From contig JAGVBZ010000031.1 in NCBI GenBank assembly GCA_020059465.1, positions 1 to 43,616 on the forward strand: a DNA stretch of 43,616 bases, in the 5' to 3' direction. The notes under the pieces were generated by a model. That model had not been told where the DNA came from. It worked only from the letters and a program-made list of their open reading frames with translations, and searched no databases. Both the position numbers and the translations under genes were made by a program. Of the stretch, positions 7,801 to 17,900 are shown in pieces. The stretch's first letter is position 1, and each line of letters begins with the position of its first letter. The DNA is from Brevinematales bacterium. GTDB taxonomy: Bacteria; Spirochaetota; Brevinematia; Brevinematales; GWF1-51-8.

Positions 7801-8973
7801 ATGGAATCATCGCAAAACTCTGTCGGATTAGTCAAGACGGAGTATTTCACATTCGCTGAAGAAGAAGAGGACTACCTGGTACTGGATTCCGGTAAAAGCT
7901 TCGGCCCAATTACTGTAGCTTATGAGACATACGGTGTACTGAATAATGAAAGAGATAACGCGATTCTTGTCTGCCACGCCCTTTCCGGGGATGCGCATGC
8001 GGCGGGGTATCATGCCGGGAACGACCGGAAGCCGGGCTGGTGGGAAGACATGATCGGGCCCGGGAAGGCGTTCGACACGAATAAATTTTTCGTGATCTCT
8101 TCCAATGTACTCGGAGGATGCGTCGGTACGACTGGGCCGTCAAGTATCAACCCGGGGACGGGGAAACCGTACGGGATGGACTTTCCGGTCGTTACCATCG
8201 GGGATATGGTAAAGGTGCAGAAGAAGTTAGTGGACTTTCTGGGAATCGAGAAACTTCTCGCAGTGACGGGCGGTTCGATGGGGGGTATGCAGGCGTTGGA
8301 ATGGTCGCTGCGTTTTCCTAATTCGGTGCGTTCCGCGATCATTATCGCGTCTACCGCATGTCTTTCCGCGCAGAGTATCGCGTTCGACGCGGTCGGCCGG
8401 AATGCCATCATTTCGGATCCCAACTGGCAGGGAGGCAATTACTACGGAAAGGAAATACCCGCGCGGGGTTTGTCTATCGCCCGTATGATCGGGCATATCA
8501 CTTATCTTTCCGACAAATCCATGCATGAGAAATTCGGGCGCAGGCTTCAAAGCAGCGAAAAATTCAGCTTCGATTTTTCGTCGGAGTTCAAGGTGGAGAG
8601 CTACCTCGATTATCAGGGTACTAAATTTGTTGAGCGTTTCGACGCCAACTCGTACCTGTATGTGACGAAGGCGATGGATTATTTCGATGTGGCTGGATAT
8701 TACGGGGAGGGCAGTCTCGAGAAGGCGCTCGACCTTGTTAAGGCGCGTATCATCATCCTCTCGTTTACGTCCGACTGGCTTTTCCCGCCGTATCAGTCCG
8801 AGGAGATGCTCGACGCGTTCGTGCAGGCCGGGAAGGATGTTTCCTACGTCAATATCGATTCGCCGTACGGGCATGACGCGTTCCTGCTGGAATACGAACT
8901 GGAGACCCGCCTGATCGGTACATTCATTGATGCCACTTATAACAACGAGATGTTCTGGGAGGAAAAGTGGTAA
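7801..8973 (+). CDS. metX: Homoserine O-acyltransferase
   Basis: This alpha/beta hydrolase transfers an acyl group (usually acetyl) to homoserine in methionine synthesis. The nucleophile elbow GGSMGGMQ puts the catalytic Ser near residue 159. SDWLFPP carries the Asp and YGHDAFL the His of the triad. The opening motif ITVAYETYG and the segment HALSGDAHAAG are typical. Length is 390 residues from ATG 7801, which is preferred over the in-frame ATG at 7780 because GGAAGG lies between them. Its stop overlaps the metW start by 7 bases. Acetyl versus succinyl specificity cannot be settled by eye. Confidence 0.94.
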   Translation: MESSQNSVGLVKTEYFTFAEEEEDYLVLDSGKSFGPITVAYETYGVLNNERDNAILVCHALSGDAHAAGYHAGNDRKPGWWEDMIGPGKAFDTNKFFVISSNVLGGCVGTTGPSSINPGTGKPYGMDFPVVTIGDMVKVQKKLVDFLGIEKLLAVTGGSMGGMQALEWSLRFPNSVRSAIIIASTACLSAQSIAFDAVGRNAIISDPNWQGGNYYGKEIPARGLSIARMIGHITYLSDKSMHEKFGRRLQSSEKFSFDFSSEFKVESYLDYQGTKFVERFDANSYLYVTKAMDYFDVAGYYGEGSLEKALDLVKARIIILSFTSDWLFPPYQSEEMLDAFVQAGKDVSYVNIDSPYGHDAFLLEYELETRLIGTFIDATYNNEMFWEEKW

Positions 8974-9608
8974 ATAATCATGTGAAAAAATTCGTGAAAA
9001 TAGACGACCGCCTTGACCTTGGGGTGATCGCGTCCCTGATCGAAGACGACAACTGGGTACTCGACCTCGGCTGCGGAAGCGGCGCGCTTCTCGAATACCT
9101 GATCAAGACGAAGGACGTCAAAGGTATGGGGATCGATATCAATATCGAGAAAACCATAGCCTGTATGAAAAAGGGCATTCCGGTGATCCATCAGGACCTG
9201 AACGAGGGATTGTCCAATTTCAAGGACGATACGTTCGACTATATGGTGCTCAGCCAGACACTGCAGGTAGTCCAGCACCCCGACGAACTGATGCTCGATA
9301 TGCTGCGTGTCGCGCAGTACGGTATTGTGAGCTTCCCGAACTTCGGATATTACCGGATGCCGCTGAAACTCTTCCTGAACGGAAGGATGCCGATCTCGAA
9401 AACCTTCCCCTACGACTGGTACAACACCCCGAATATCCATCTGGTAACTCTGAGGGATTTCCGCGAGTTTTGCCATAACCACGGCATCGTTATCCTGAAA
9501 GAGTATCATAATTTCGGGGAGAAGTATTCCAGCAACGGCTTTTTCGCAAATAAACGTGCGAAGAACTGTGTCGCGATGATCACGCTCGAACGGAAGATGG
9601 GGAAATAA
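8967..9608 (+). CDS. metW: Methionine biosynthesis protein MetW
   Basis: This class I SAM-binding fold protein of 213 residues has motif I VLDLGCGSGALLEYL near residues 30-44 and the family blocks DYMVLSQTLQVVQ and VSFPNFGYYRMPLKLFLNGRMP. MetW is normally encoded directly after metX, as here, and is needed with MetX for homoserine acylation in several bacteria; its own reaction is unsettled. The start is GTG 8967, inside the last codons of metX, with GGGAGG at 8957-8962. Overlap at both ends (7 bases with metX, 1 base with the next gene) indicates translational coupling. Confidence 0.93.
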   Translation: MVNNHVKKFVKIDDRLDLGVIASLIEDDNWVLDLGCGSGALLEYLIKTKDVKGMGIDINIEKTIACMKKGIPVIHQDLNEGLSNFKDDTFDYMVLSQTLQVVQHPDELMLDMLRVAQYGIVSFPNFGYYRMPLKLFLNGRMPISKTFPYDWYNTPNIHLVTLRDFREFCHNHGIVILKEYHNFGEKYSSNGFFANKRAKNCVAMITLERKMGK

Positions 9609-10366
9609 TGCCGACAAGTAACGCTCAATCGAGTTTCTATAATGCGTTCTATTCCGGGGATTCCGATTCTATAACCGTGCGGGACTTTTTCCGATGGCTC
9701 CTCGGAAGGAAACGCCCCGCCGGAAAACTGAATATCGCGGATATCGGGTGCGGTACCGGGCGGATGCTCGAACTTCTCGCGGGGGACGGGCACGATGTGA
9801 CGGGGTATGAGCCGGACGGGCAATACTATCTCGCGGCGAAGGAACTCGAAAATACAAATATCCGCGTCCTTAGGAAAGGGTTTACGGAAATAGACGAAAC
9901 GAATTATTTCGACGCGGTCCTATCGATAAACGGGCCGTTCGAGTACCTGCAGACGGTCGACGACCGGGCGCTCGCGTTGGAAAACTGCAGCCGGGCGTTG
10001 AAACCCGGCGGGCTTATCTTTATCGAAGTAATCAATTTCCCGCTGATCCTGAAAAACTATAAGCCCGAGGAAGACTCGGAGGTCGAATTTCACGGCGACA
10101 GGGTTACCCGGCATGTCCGTCACGAGTTCGATTTCGTAAAATGCATCATGAACCATTACGACCATTTCGAACGCTTCCGGGGCGGTACGAAAATTGAAGA
10201 AGCCGATAAGCTCCATTCGTTCGGGATATTCACTTTCGCCGAACTGGAGTACCTGCTCGAACAGAACGGTTTCGGCGAATTCGAGACATACAACTCATTC
10301 GATGCCCGGACGCCCGAGGCGCTCGATAATTTCAGAATCAGGATTTCCGCCGTAAAAATTTCCTAA
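9608..10366 (+). CDS. Class I SAM-dependent methyltransferase
   Basis: This 252-residue protein carries a Rossmann methyltransferase core: motif I IADIGCGTGRMLELL, an acidic post-motif (GYEPDGQYY), motif II-like FDAVLSINGPFEYLQ and motif III LKPGGLIFIEVINF. The substrate is unknown. Its ATG shares a base with the metW stop (TAATG), so it is the third gene of the metX-metW operon and could take part in the same pathway or in sensing SAM. The best general match by pattern is the methyltransferase type 11/25 group. A hairpin terminator follows. Confidence 0.85.
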   Translation: MPTSNAQSSFYNAFYSGDSDSITVRDFFRWLLGRKRPAGKLNIADIGCGTGRMLELLAGDGHDVTGYEPDGQYYLAAKELENTNIRVLRKGFTEIDETNYFDAVLSINGPFEYLQTVDDRALALENCSRALKPGGLIFIEVINFPLILKNYKPEEDSEVEFHGDRVTRHVRHEFDFVKCIMNHYDHFERFRGGTKIEEADKLHSFGIFTFAELEYLLEQNGFGEFETYNSFDARTPEALDNFRIRISAVKIS

Positions 10367-10383
10367 TAATCCATAATAAAATA

Positions 10384-10411
10384 GCGGCCGCTGTGCTAAA
10401 ACAACGGCCGC
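10384..10411. terminator. Hairpin terminator between convergent genes
   Basis: GCGGCCG (10384-10390) pairs with CGGCCGC (10405-10411), extended inward by three more pairs past one mismatch around a 6-base loop. On the minus strand the stem is followed by TATTTTATTAT, so it best serves the lipoprotein gene ending at 10429. It also closes the metX operon in the other direction. Confidence 0.65.
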
Positions 10412-10428
10412 CGGAATCTATAGGGGAC

Positions 10429-12237
10429 CTAAAAATTCAGGGTCAGGTTCGTGACGCTCACGTAATTCGAGATGGAAACCGTGTTGAGCGATATGATCGG
10501 TTCGCCCCCGCCGCGTTTCCCGTCGTTATTCGCGTCGTTGAACGCGTAGACTGTCGCGAGATAGGCGCCGGAGTTCACATTCCAGTAATTCGTCAGCGTG
10601 ACGTTCCCGAGCGCATGATAGACCTTCGCCGAACCGATCCCGAAGAATATCATCGGGTAGCTGTAGGCGGGCGATACCGTACCGTTGGTGACTACAGCCG
10701 TGATTGTCCGCTGAAGGGTGAAATTCGTCGATAGCGCGGTGATATTCGACAATACGAAGGTATAGGTGAATACCGGTTCGGCCGCCGGATCGGGTGTGGA
10801 GTTGGCGTTATAGTCGCGGAACGCCGACAGGGTGACCGAGTTGGTGATATCCCCGAACACGTACGAGTTCCATACATACGACGTGACAGGCTGAGTCTCG
10901 TTCTTCCAGTCGTCTTTATACTGGAGCGAGAAGCTTGACGCGTCGGTACCCGAGATACTCGCCGAGACCGAAAATTTCTTGATCGTGAAATCGGCGGTAT
11001 TCGTCGAGACTGCCGAACCGTTCCCGATGGAAACAGTATTCGTATAGCCCACCGCGGATTCGCCGTTCTGCCATAACTTGTTGTTATCCGTGTCGATAAA
11101 AACAAAGAGGTCGCCCGTGCCGATATTGACCGCCGGGGAATTGCTGGAAAGGTAGAATTTAATCGCATAGGTTCCAGCACCGACTGTGGAGTAGATAACG
11201 CCGCTATTGAACGACGCCTGCACGCGGTTGAAGCCGGTTGTATCGCCGGACAGCGTCCCGTTGATAATCTTCCCGGTCAGCGCGATATTGACCGTATTCG
11301 TCAGGGTGATCAGCCCGAATTCGTTGACCAGACACGCTGTCTCCGCGTCGAGATTGAACGGGTTGGCGTTCACGTAATTCCATTTCTGGTCGGCGTTATC
11401 GTCGATATAGTAATAGACCTTGATCTCGTTATTCGCGGCGGCCTGGAACGTGAATGAGTAGGGCATACTGGCCGCGGCCGACGGAGCGCTGTAATGCACG
11501 TCGAGGGAATCGTTATTGAATACGGCGACGCCCATCGGGAGGCCGTAGATATTTCCGGCGAACGTGCCGCTGACGGTGTAGTTCAGGATGAGCGGGATTA
11601 CGATCTTCAGTCCGGCGAGATTGGTCGTACCGACCGTAACGAGAGGCTGGTCGCCGGATACCGGTTCGCCCGCATCGAACATACCGCTTGAGTTATCGTC
11701 GCGGAACGCGAGAAGTTTCACAGGCCCGATACCCCCCTCGATGGGGATGACGAACGCGCCGGAAACGGGATCGACTGTCCCGATAAACTGTTTCGCGCCC
11801 GCGTCGGCATACACCTTCCATTGGGACGTGAAATTGCTGATGAGCGTGCCGGAGAGCTCGACCAGATATGCGGATGTCCCGTTATTGGTGACCGAGACGA
11901 AGATAGAAAGAGTCTTGATGATCGTCCCGCCGGAGTCCTTCCCGTTTATCGTAATCTGGACGTTGCCCAGGCTGATTTCGTTCGTACCGATAACGGCGCT
12001 GCATCCGGAGGCGCTCAGATCGGCGCTTTTGGTGACCGTACCGGTCTTAACCTGCACGTCGGCGATCGCCCCGCCTCTCGCGCCTGTGATAGTAAACGGC
12101 GTCATCAGCACCGCGCCTGTGGCGGGAGCGGTGACGGTCAGAGTATCGCCCGGCAGGGTATATGTCCCGCCTGATACGGCTTCCGTACTGCACCCTGCGA
12201 ATGCGGCGAACGCAATGAATAATATGAAATGTTTCAT
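10429..12237 (-). CDS. Large surface or periplasmic lipoprotein
   Basis: The 602-residue product starts with a signal peptide and lipobox (FAAFAGCS). The rest is Thr/Ser/Asn/Val-rich beta structure with recurring units about 90-100 residues long. In each, a charged 'dynamic range' phrase recurs (FRDDNSSGMFDAGEPV, YYIDDNADQKWNYV, FIDTDNNKLWQNGESAV, FRDYNANSTPDPAAEPV, FNDANNDGKRGGGEPI), resembling Ca-binding D-x-D/N-x-D/N-G loops of cadherin- or SdrD-like folds. Several strands end VTN or TNFT. No enzyme motif is seen. ATG 12237 has GGAGG 6 bases upstream; the in-frame ATG 12249 does not. A promoter and a downstream terminator suggest a single-gene transcript. Confidence 0.82.
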   Translation of the reverse strand: MKHFILFIAFAAFAGCSTEAVSGGTYTLPGDTLTVTAPATGAVLMTPFTITGARGGAIADVQVKTGTVTKSADLSASGCSAVIGTNEISLGNVQITINGKDSGGTIIKTLSIFVSVTNNGTSAYLVELSGTLISNFTSQWKVYADAGAKQFIGTVDPVSGAFVIPIEGGIGPVKLLAFRDDNSSGMFDAGEPVSGDQPLVTVGTTNLAGLKIVIPLILNYTVSGTFAGNIYGLPMGVAVFNNDSLDVHYSAPSAAASMPYSFTFQAAANNEIKVYYYIDDNADQKWNYVNANPFNLDAETACLVNEFGLITLTNTVNIALTGKIINGTLSGDTTGFNRVQASFNSGVIYSTVGAGTYAIKFYLSSNSPAVNIGTGDLFVFIDTDNNKLWQNGESAVGYTNTVSIGNGSAVSTNTADFTIKKFSVSASISGTDASSFSLQYKDDWKNETQPVTSYVWNSYVFGDITNSVTLSAFRDYNANSTPDPAAEPVFTYTFVLSNITALSTNFTLQRTITAVVTNGTVSPAYSYPMIFFGIGSAKVYHALGNVTLTNYWNVNSGAYLATVYAFNDANNDGKRGGGEPIISLNTVSISNYVSVTNLTLNF

Positions 12238-12308
12238 GGTAACCTCCATTTGAGCGGTTACCGGATATACCCGGAAATCAGGTGAAGGTTACAGAATGAG
12301 GGGAATAT

Positions 12309-12337
12309 TTTATAATAGTGAAATTTTAGAATGTCAC
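12309..12337 (-). promoter_or_regulatory. Promoter for the large lipoprotein gene
   Basis: On the minus strand GTGACA (12332-12337), a 17-base spacer and TATAAA (12309-12314). The leader of about 65 bases includes an imperfect CCGG-TATA-CCGG palindrome near the ribosome site. Confidence 0.5.
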
Positions 12338-12415
12338 CGTGAACCCAGCGGTAGGAAATTATCGATACTCGGGTTGAAGCGGCCTGTTTTATTCAATAGA
12401 TGATGCTAAAAACAA

Positions 12416-12451
12416 ATTGCTTCTCAAATCCGTGAGGATTTGAGAAGCAAT
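12416..12451 (-). terminator. Strong intrinsic terminator after the DAK2-DegV gene
   Basis: Perfect 16-bp stem (12416-12431 with 12436-12451) and a GTGA loop. On the minus strand it is followed by TTTGTTTTTAGC. It lies 40 bases after the stop of the DAK2-DegV gene. Confidence 0.85.
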
Positions 12452-12490
12452 GATAGTTATAATTTATCGATATAAATGTATGCGTCCTTC

Positions 12491-14287
12491 CTATTCCGGC
12501 AGTAACCCGATTCCGACAGTCCCCCATCCGGCATGCACGCCGATCACGGGAGAAATATCCTGGATATAGGCGGGCGGTTTCCCGATAATCTTCTCCATAT
12601 CGGCCGCGTAGTTCAACGCCTCGGGCATATTATGCGCGTGCACGATACAGTAATTCCAAATCTTGTTCGCCGCTACGAATTCCTCGACCGTTTTATCGAT
12701 CTTTTTCAGTAACCCCTTCTGGCTGAACGCCGACGAGAAATTGTGAGTTTTTCCTTCCTCGGTGATGGTGATGATCGGTTTGATATGCAGGAGATTGGCG
12801 ATCGCGCCCTTCATCGCGCTGACACGCCCGCCGCGCACCATATACTTCAACGTCTTGACCGCGACAAACAGTTTCGATTTCGCGATCCATTCCTGAATTA
12901 GCCCCGTGACTTCTTCGTGGGACTTTCCCGCCTCGATAGCCTGCGCCGTACGCAGGACGATCAGGCCGAGCGAACCGGATAGGGTCTTGGAGTCCATCAC
13001 GGAGATCGGCTTGCCGTGCTCGGACGCGATCCTCTGCGCCGCGGAAGCGCTGTTCTTATAGGTTCCGCTGAGATTGGCGGACATATTGAGCGCGATCACG
13101 GAGTCGTAATGGGAACTGAGGAACGAGTACTGGCTGAGGAACAGGCTCTCGTTGGTCTGCGACGTAGTTGGGTAGACCGGGCTTGTCTCGACCAGGTCGT
13201 AGAAATGATGCGGAGTGATCGTGATTTTATCGAGGAAATGGTTCTTTCCAAAGTGGATATTGATCGGGAGCATATGAATCTGGTAATGGTCGAGGAGCTG
13301 CTGGGGGAGGTCGCATGCCGAATCGGTCACAATCGCGATTTTCGCCTTCCGGTGATGCGCCGATTCGAACTGGCGGCGCATATCGTCGGCCTTCTGGTAC
13401 ACGATATCCCCGTACCCGTAGAGATCCTGGAAGAACTCGGCGGGATTGTCCGTATGGATATGCAGGCGTACCTTCTTCTCGGAGCCGGCGACTACGAGCG
13501 AATCGCCCCATTTTTCGATCCGCGCGCGGATCTTGTCCTTATCGAGGGCTGTCCCCGAAAGCTGGGCCTCGGTGCAGAAACGGTATTTACCCATTTCGAG
13601 CGGGATAGTCTCGTCCTCGGCCTCGATCAGGACGATATCCTGCGTCAGATGCTGGAGCGATTCGATATTCCGGTCGCGCATGAACTCGTTGATGCCCTCG
13701 AGGAACAGCACGAATCCCTTCGCTCCCGCGTCGACGTTATTGGTATTCTTGAGGATATCCATCCGCTCGTTCTCCATCGAATGATGGGCGACTTTATAGG
13801 AATCATGGAACATTTTCACATAGTCGATGGTCTTATGGACATTTTCGGATATAAATCCCGCCCATCGTTTGATAACCGTGAGGATCGTTCCCTCGACCGG
13901 TTTTGCGATAGCCTGATAGGTGTAATCGACCGCTTTCTTCACGGCGTCGGAGAAGTTATGCATCAGCACCTTTGCTTCCTGCCCGAAACTGCGGCTCAGG
14001 CCGTAGAAAAACTGCGCGAGGATCACCCCTGAGTTCCCGCGCGCGCCGTCGAGAGCGGCCTCCGCGATAGAATCCACGGTCTCCTTGAACGATTCCTTCG
14101 GAGCGGTGTTGTCGATGATAAAACGGATGGTCGACGCCATATTCGTCCCCGTATCCGCATCGGGCACGGGAAACACGTTCATTTTGTTCAAATCGTGCTG
14201 GTGTTCCATGATTTTTTTCGAGCCGGAAAGAAAACTGTAATAAAATGTATAACCGTCGAGTTCGGTGATCGATTCCTTGGTTTCCAT
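12491..14287 (-). CDS. DAK2 (DhaL/FakA-type) and DegV (FakB-type) fusion protein
   Basis: Two usually separate proteins are joined in 598 residues. The N-terminal ~200 residues are a DhaL/DAK2 ATP-binding domain (VFPVPDADTGTNM with the Mg-binding Asp residues, DGARGNSGVILAQFF). A FakA-like middle region follows (YRFCTEAQLSG, HIHTDNP). From about residue 314 there is a DegV fatty-acid-binding domain (IVTDSACDLPQQL, ending GVHAGWGTVGIGLLPE). In Firmicutes FakA phosphorylates fatty acids held by FakB, so this protein may bind and phosphorylate exogenous fatty acid in one chain. ATG 14287 with AAGGCGG upstream is preferred over TTG 14317. Confidence 0.9.
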   Translation of the reverse strand: METKESITELDGYTFYYSFLSGSKKIMEHQHDLNKMNVFPVPDADTGTNMASTIRFIIDNTAPKESFKETVDSIAEAALDGARGNSGVILAQFFYGLSRSFGQEAKVLMHNFSDAVKKAVDYTYQAIAKPVEGTILTVIKRWAGFISENVHKTIDYVKMFHDSYKVAHHSMENERMDILKNTNNVDAGAKGFVLFLEGINEFMRDRNIESLQHLTQDIVLIEAEDETIPLEMGKYRFCTEAQLSGTALDKDKIRARIEKWGDSLVVAGSEKKVRLHIHTDNPAEFFQDLYGYGDIVYQKADDMRRQFESAHHRKAKIAIVTDSACDLPQQLLDHYQIHMLPINIHFGKNHFLDKITITPHHFYDLVETSPVYPTTSQTNESLFLSQYSFLSSHYDSVIALNMSANLSGTYKNSASAAQRIASEHGKPISVMDSKTLSGSLGLIVLRTAQAIEAGKSHEEVTGLIQEWIAKSKLFVAVKTLKYMVRGGRVSAMKGAIANLLHIKPIITITEEGKTHNFSSAFSQKGLLKKIDKTVEEFVAANKIWNYCIVHAHNMPEALNYAADMEKIIGKPPAYIQDISPVIGVHAGWGTVGIGLLPE

Positions 14288-14372
14288 GATACCGCCTTGA
14301 TATATTTCCTTTAACAACGTACAATATAGTCATCTAACCGGAATATGTCAAACTTTAATGCGGAGAGTTTCT

Positions 14373-14921
14373 ATGAAATGGTTCGCCGGATTGGGCGTCG
14401 GGTTCTGGAACATGTGGCTTTATTCGTTATTTACTTTGGCGGTGATGTATCTTCCGCTTCTTTTCCTGCCCAAGAACAAGGTGACGAAGATGGCAGGATT
14501 CCCGACGGAAACCATCCCGCAAAAAATCGTATTCTACCTGTTTCTTGCGGTGTATATCGCAATCCTGATTTACACGGTGTGGGTGCCCGTCGACGACGGT
14601 ATCCTGTTTATCGCCGGGAATATCATTTTCGCGGCAGCCCTCGTAATTTGGATCATCACGTTTATCCACTTCATGAGCGCCCCGGCGGATAAGCTGGTCA
14701 CCGACGGGATGTACTCCGTGTCGCGGAATCCGATGTTTGTCTCTGAGTCGCTCGTATTCCTCGGGATGGGTATCACAGGGGCGTCGTTCCCGATAGTGAC
14801 GCTGAGCGTCCTCTACGCCGGGCTTGCGCACCTTATCACACTCTCCGAGGAAAAGGTGTTGGCGGAACGGTACGGAAAGGAGTACGGGGAGTACTGTAAA
14901 AACGTCAGGCGGTATTTCTGA
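14373..14921 (+). CDS. ICMT/PEMT-like integral membrane methyltransferase
   Basis: This 182-residue membrane protein has about four or five hydrophobic helices. Its C-terminal signature fits isoprenylcysteine carboxyl methyltransferase/phospholipid N-methyltransferase relatives: LVTDGMYSVSRNPMFVSESLVFLG and then EEKVLAERYGKEYGEYCKNVRRYF, the SAM-binding RNP and EE-x-L-x-x-xxG-xxYxxY motifs. The substrate is likely a lipid or a membrane-borne thiol or amine, but is unknown. ATG 14373 has GGAGAG upstream. It is transcribed alone between two minus-strand genes and is divergent from the DAK2-DegV gene. Confidence 0.85.
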   Translation: MKWFAGLGVGFWNMWLYSLFTLAVMYLPLLFLPKNKVTKMAGFPTETIPQKIVFYLFLAVYIAILIYTVWVPVDDGILFIAGNIIFAAALVIWIITFIHFMSAPADKLVTDGMYSVSRNPMFVSESLVFLGMGITGASFPIVTLSVLYAGLAHLITLSEEKVLAERYGKEYGEYCKNVRRYF

Positions 14922-14956
14922 CCCGCAATCGGAGGAATATCCCTCTGCAGCGCCCG

Positions 14957-17900
14957 TTAGGACTCGTCCTTGAACAGGAGTTGGGCTTCGTCGAACGCGA
15001 CGTTGATGACCTTCGACACGCCGAGTTCCTCCATCGTGACACCGTAGAGCACATCGCACACTTCGAGGGTTGACTTCGAATGCGACACGAGGACGAACTG
15101 GCTCGTCTGACGGAACTCCGAGAGCAGTTTTTTGAACCGTTCGATATTGTCGTCGTCGAGCGGCGCGTCCAGCTCGTCGAGGATCACAAACGGAGTGGGC
15201 TTGAGGTAGAGTATCGCGAATATGACCGCGATAGCCACCAGCGCGCGTTCACCCCCGGACAGGAGAGAGATGCTCTGGAGCTTTTTTCCCGGCGGTTCCG
15301 CGAATATGTCGATTCCCGATGTGAGTACGTTTTCCTTATCGACAAGGATGAGGTCGGCCTTCCCGCCGTCGAAAAGACGCCCGAATATTTTCTTAAACGC
15401 AACACGGATATCCTCGAACGAACGGCGGAACTGGTCGGCGGATTTCTCGTTGGTCTCGTTGATAAGTCCCTGAATATCGGCCATCGCCTTCTCGACATCC
15501 CCGCGCTGGTTGAGTAGGTACTCGAGGCGTTCCTTCGCGTCCTGGAACTGCTCGATGGCGAGGAAGTTGACGTTTCCGAGGCGGGCGATATCCGCGCGGA
15601 GACGCTTGATATCGGCGTGGATCGTGTCGATATTATCGCCCTCATGGACCGGGATTTCCCGCACATCGATACCGTAGGTGTTGAGCGCGTTCTCGGCGAT
15701 ACTCTGCAATGTGCCGTTTCGTTCTCCGATCGCGTTCTCGAGTTCCATCATCTGCTTCTCGATCTTCATGTTCTGGTCGTTCAGTTCCTTGATCTGGAAC
15801 TCTATCTGTTTACGGGATGTTTTCAGTTGGTCGACCTGTTTGAGCTTTTTCTCTCGCTCGATTTTCCCGGCCTCGATCTTCTGTGTAAGGCTCTCGACCG
15901 AAAGCGAGTCTTCTGCGATACCGTTCTTCAGTTCTTCGAGCGAGGCGAACGTGTTCCGCTTGTCGTTCTCGAAATTTTCGCGGTGACGCTCGATATCCCC
16001 CATCTGGTGACGGATACGCTCCATTTCGTTGCGGACTGATTTATACTGCTCGTCGATACGAGCGAAATCGATCTTTTTCCCGTTCAGTTCCTCGCCGAGC
16101 GCGCTTCTCGCCGAGCGGAATTCCTGAATATCCCGTTCGTACTCCTCCACCACAGTTATCATCGATTCGATGAGGGTTTCCTTTTTATTGATCATGTCCG
16201 AATGGGACGCGATCTGGGTTTCGAGGAACTTGAGCGCGGAATGGTTGGTCGCGATCTGTTCGTCGAGCTTCTGGATTTCCTTGCGGAGCGAAGATGTCTC
16301 GAACTCGTTCTTGTTGTATGCGTTCTGGATATCGGAACGTACGCCCTGGAGTTCGCGGAGGCGCGCGCGGGTCTCTTCGAGCTTCTGCTCGTTCGACGCG
16401 ATCGTGCCGGTCAGTTTCTCGATACGGGTCTGGATATTTTCCTTCTGGGTGTACGTGCCCTCGTCGCTGTATAGGATGCCGAGGATATTCTCGTAATACT
16501 TCCCGTACTCGCTGAAATTCGTCCTGAGATCGGAGACTATTGCGAGGATATCGTCCAACTTCGCGCCGGACTCGATAGCCCCGGTGAGACGGGACAACGC
16601 CGCCTCGAGGCGGGCGTCGAGCATCGGTTTGCGTTCGGTGAATTTTTTCAGTTCGGCGGACTGGCGTTCGAGGGAATCCATGATGGCCTTATCCATCGAC
16701 TTCAGGCGCACCTGAAGCTCGTGGATTTCCTCGCCCATCTTCCGGTTCGATTCGCGGATCTCTTTTTCCTTCTGGAGGGAAAGGTCTATTTCTTTGATAA
16801 TCTTGTCGAGTTCGTTTTTCAGGGTTTCGAGGTCGCGGGAAAAACCCTCGAGTTGTGAATTTTTCTCGGCGCGCTCGTTCTCGAAGTTGCGCCCGATCTC
16901 CCATTTCTCCTCGATCGACACACGGTAGTTTTCGAGACGGGTCCGCAGGGCGACTATCTCCTGACGCTGGCGTTCGATATCGTCCTTGGTGATAATCCTG
17001 TCGAAGCCGAGGGTGCGCGATTTGGAGAGAATGGTCTCGTCGAGCGATTTTATCTTCACGAATACCTCGTCGATCTGCCGCTGGATATCGTTCATCGCGG
17101 ACGCGGACTCGTCCTTCTCGACATTGATGCCGAGGGAGTCCTGTTCCTTCTGCTTGAGTTCCCCGCCGAGCGCCGTCAGGCGTTCCATTTCCTCTTTGAT
17201 ACGGTTTTCCATCCCGGACAGCCATTCCGTCTGGGACCGGACGCGCTCGCGGTTGCTTTCGAGGCGTGACCTGACCGCGGCGTACTCTTTCTCCATCAGC
17301 GCGAATTGTTCGTCGTACGCGCGGAAATCCACTTCGCGGGTCTGGATATCCTGATCGGTGGCGAGCATCGAGTCCTCGCGTTCCCGCGACACGTCGGACA
17401 GTTCCTTCTGTTTCTGGGTGAGCTGGTTTTTTTCTGCGATACGCGCGTCTATTTCTTTCTGGATGTTTTTTATACGGAGCGCCGCGAATTTAGCGTCGAG
17501 GGTCTTGAGGTCGGTCTGGAGGGCGTTGAACTTATTCGCGTCCTCGGCCTGCGAGCGGAGGCTTTCGACCTCTTTTTCCAGTTCGATCACGATATCGTTC
17601 AGGCGTTCGAGATTCTGGCGGGAGTTTTCAAGCTTGCGCTCTGCCTCTTCCTTGCGGAATTTGAACTTCGATATGCCCGCGAATTCCTCGAACAGAAAAC
17701 GTCGTTCGATAGGGCTTTCGGACAGCAGGCGGTCGATCTTGCCCTGCTCGAATATGGCGTAGCTGTCGCGGCCTACTCCGGTGTCGAGGAAAAGCTCCAC
17801 CATATCCTTGAGGCGTACTTTCGATTTGTTGATATAGTACTGTCCCTCGCCGGAACGGAATATCCTGCGGGCGACATTGACCTCGGAAAACTCTATCGGG

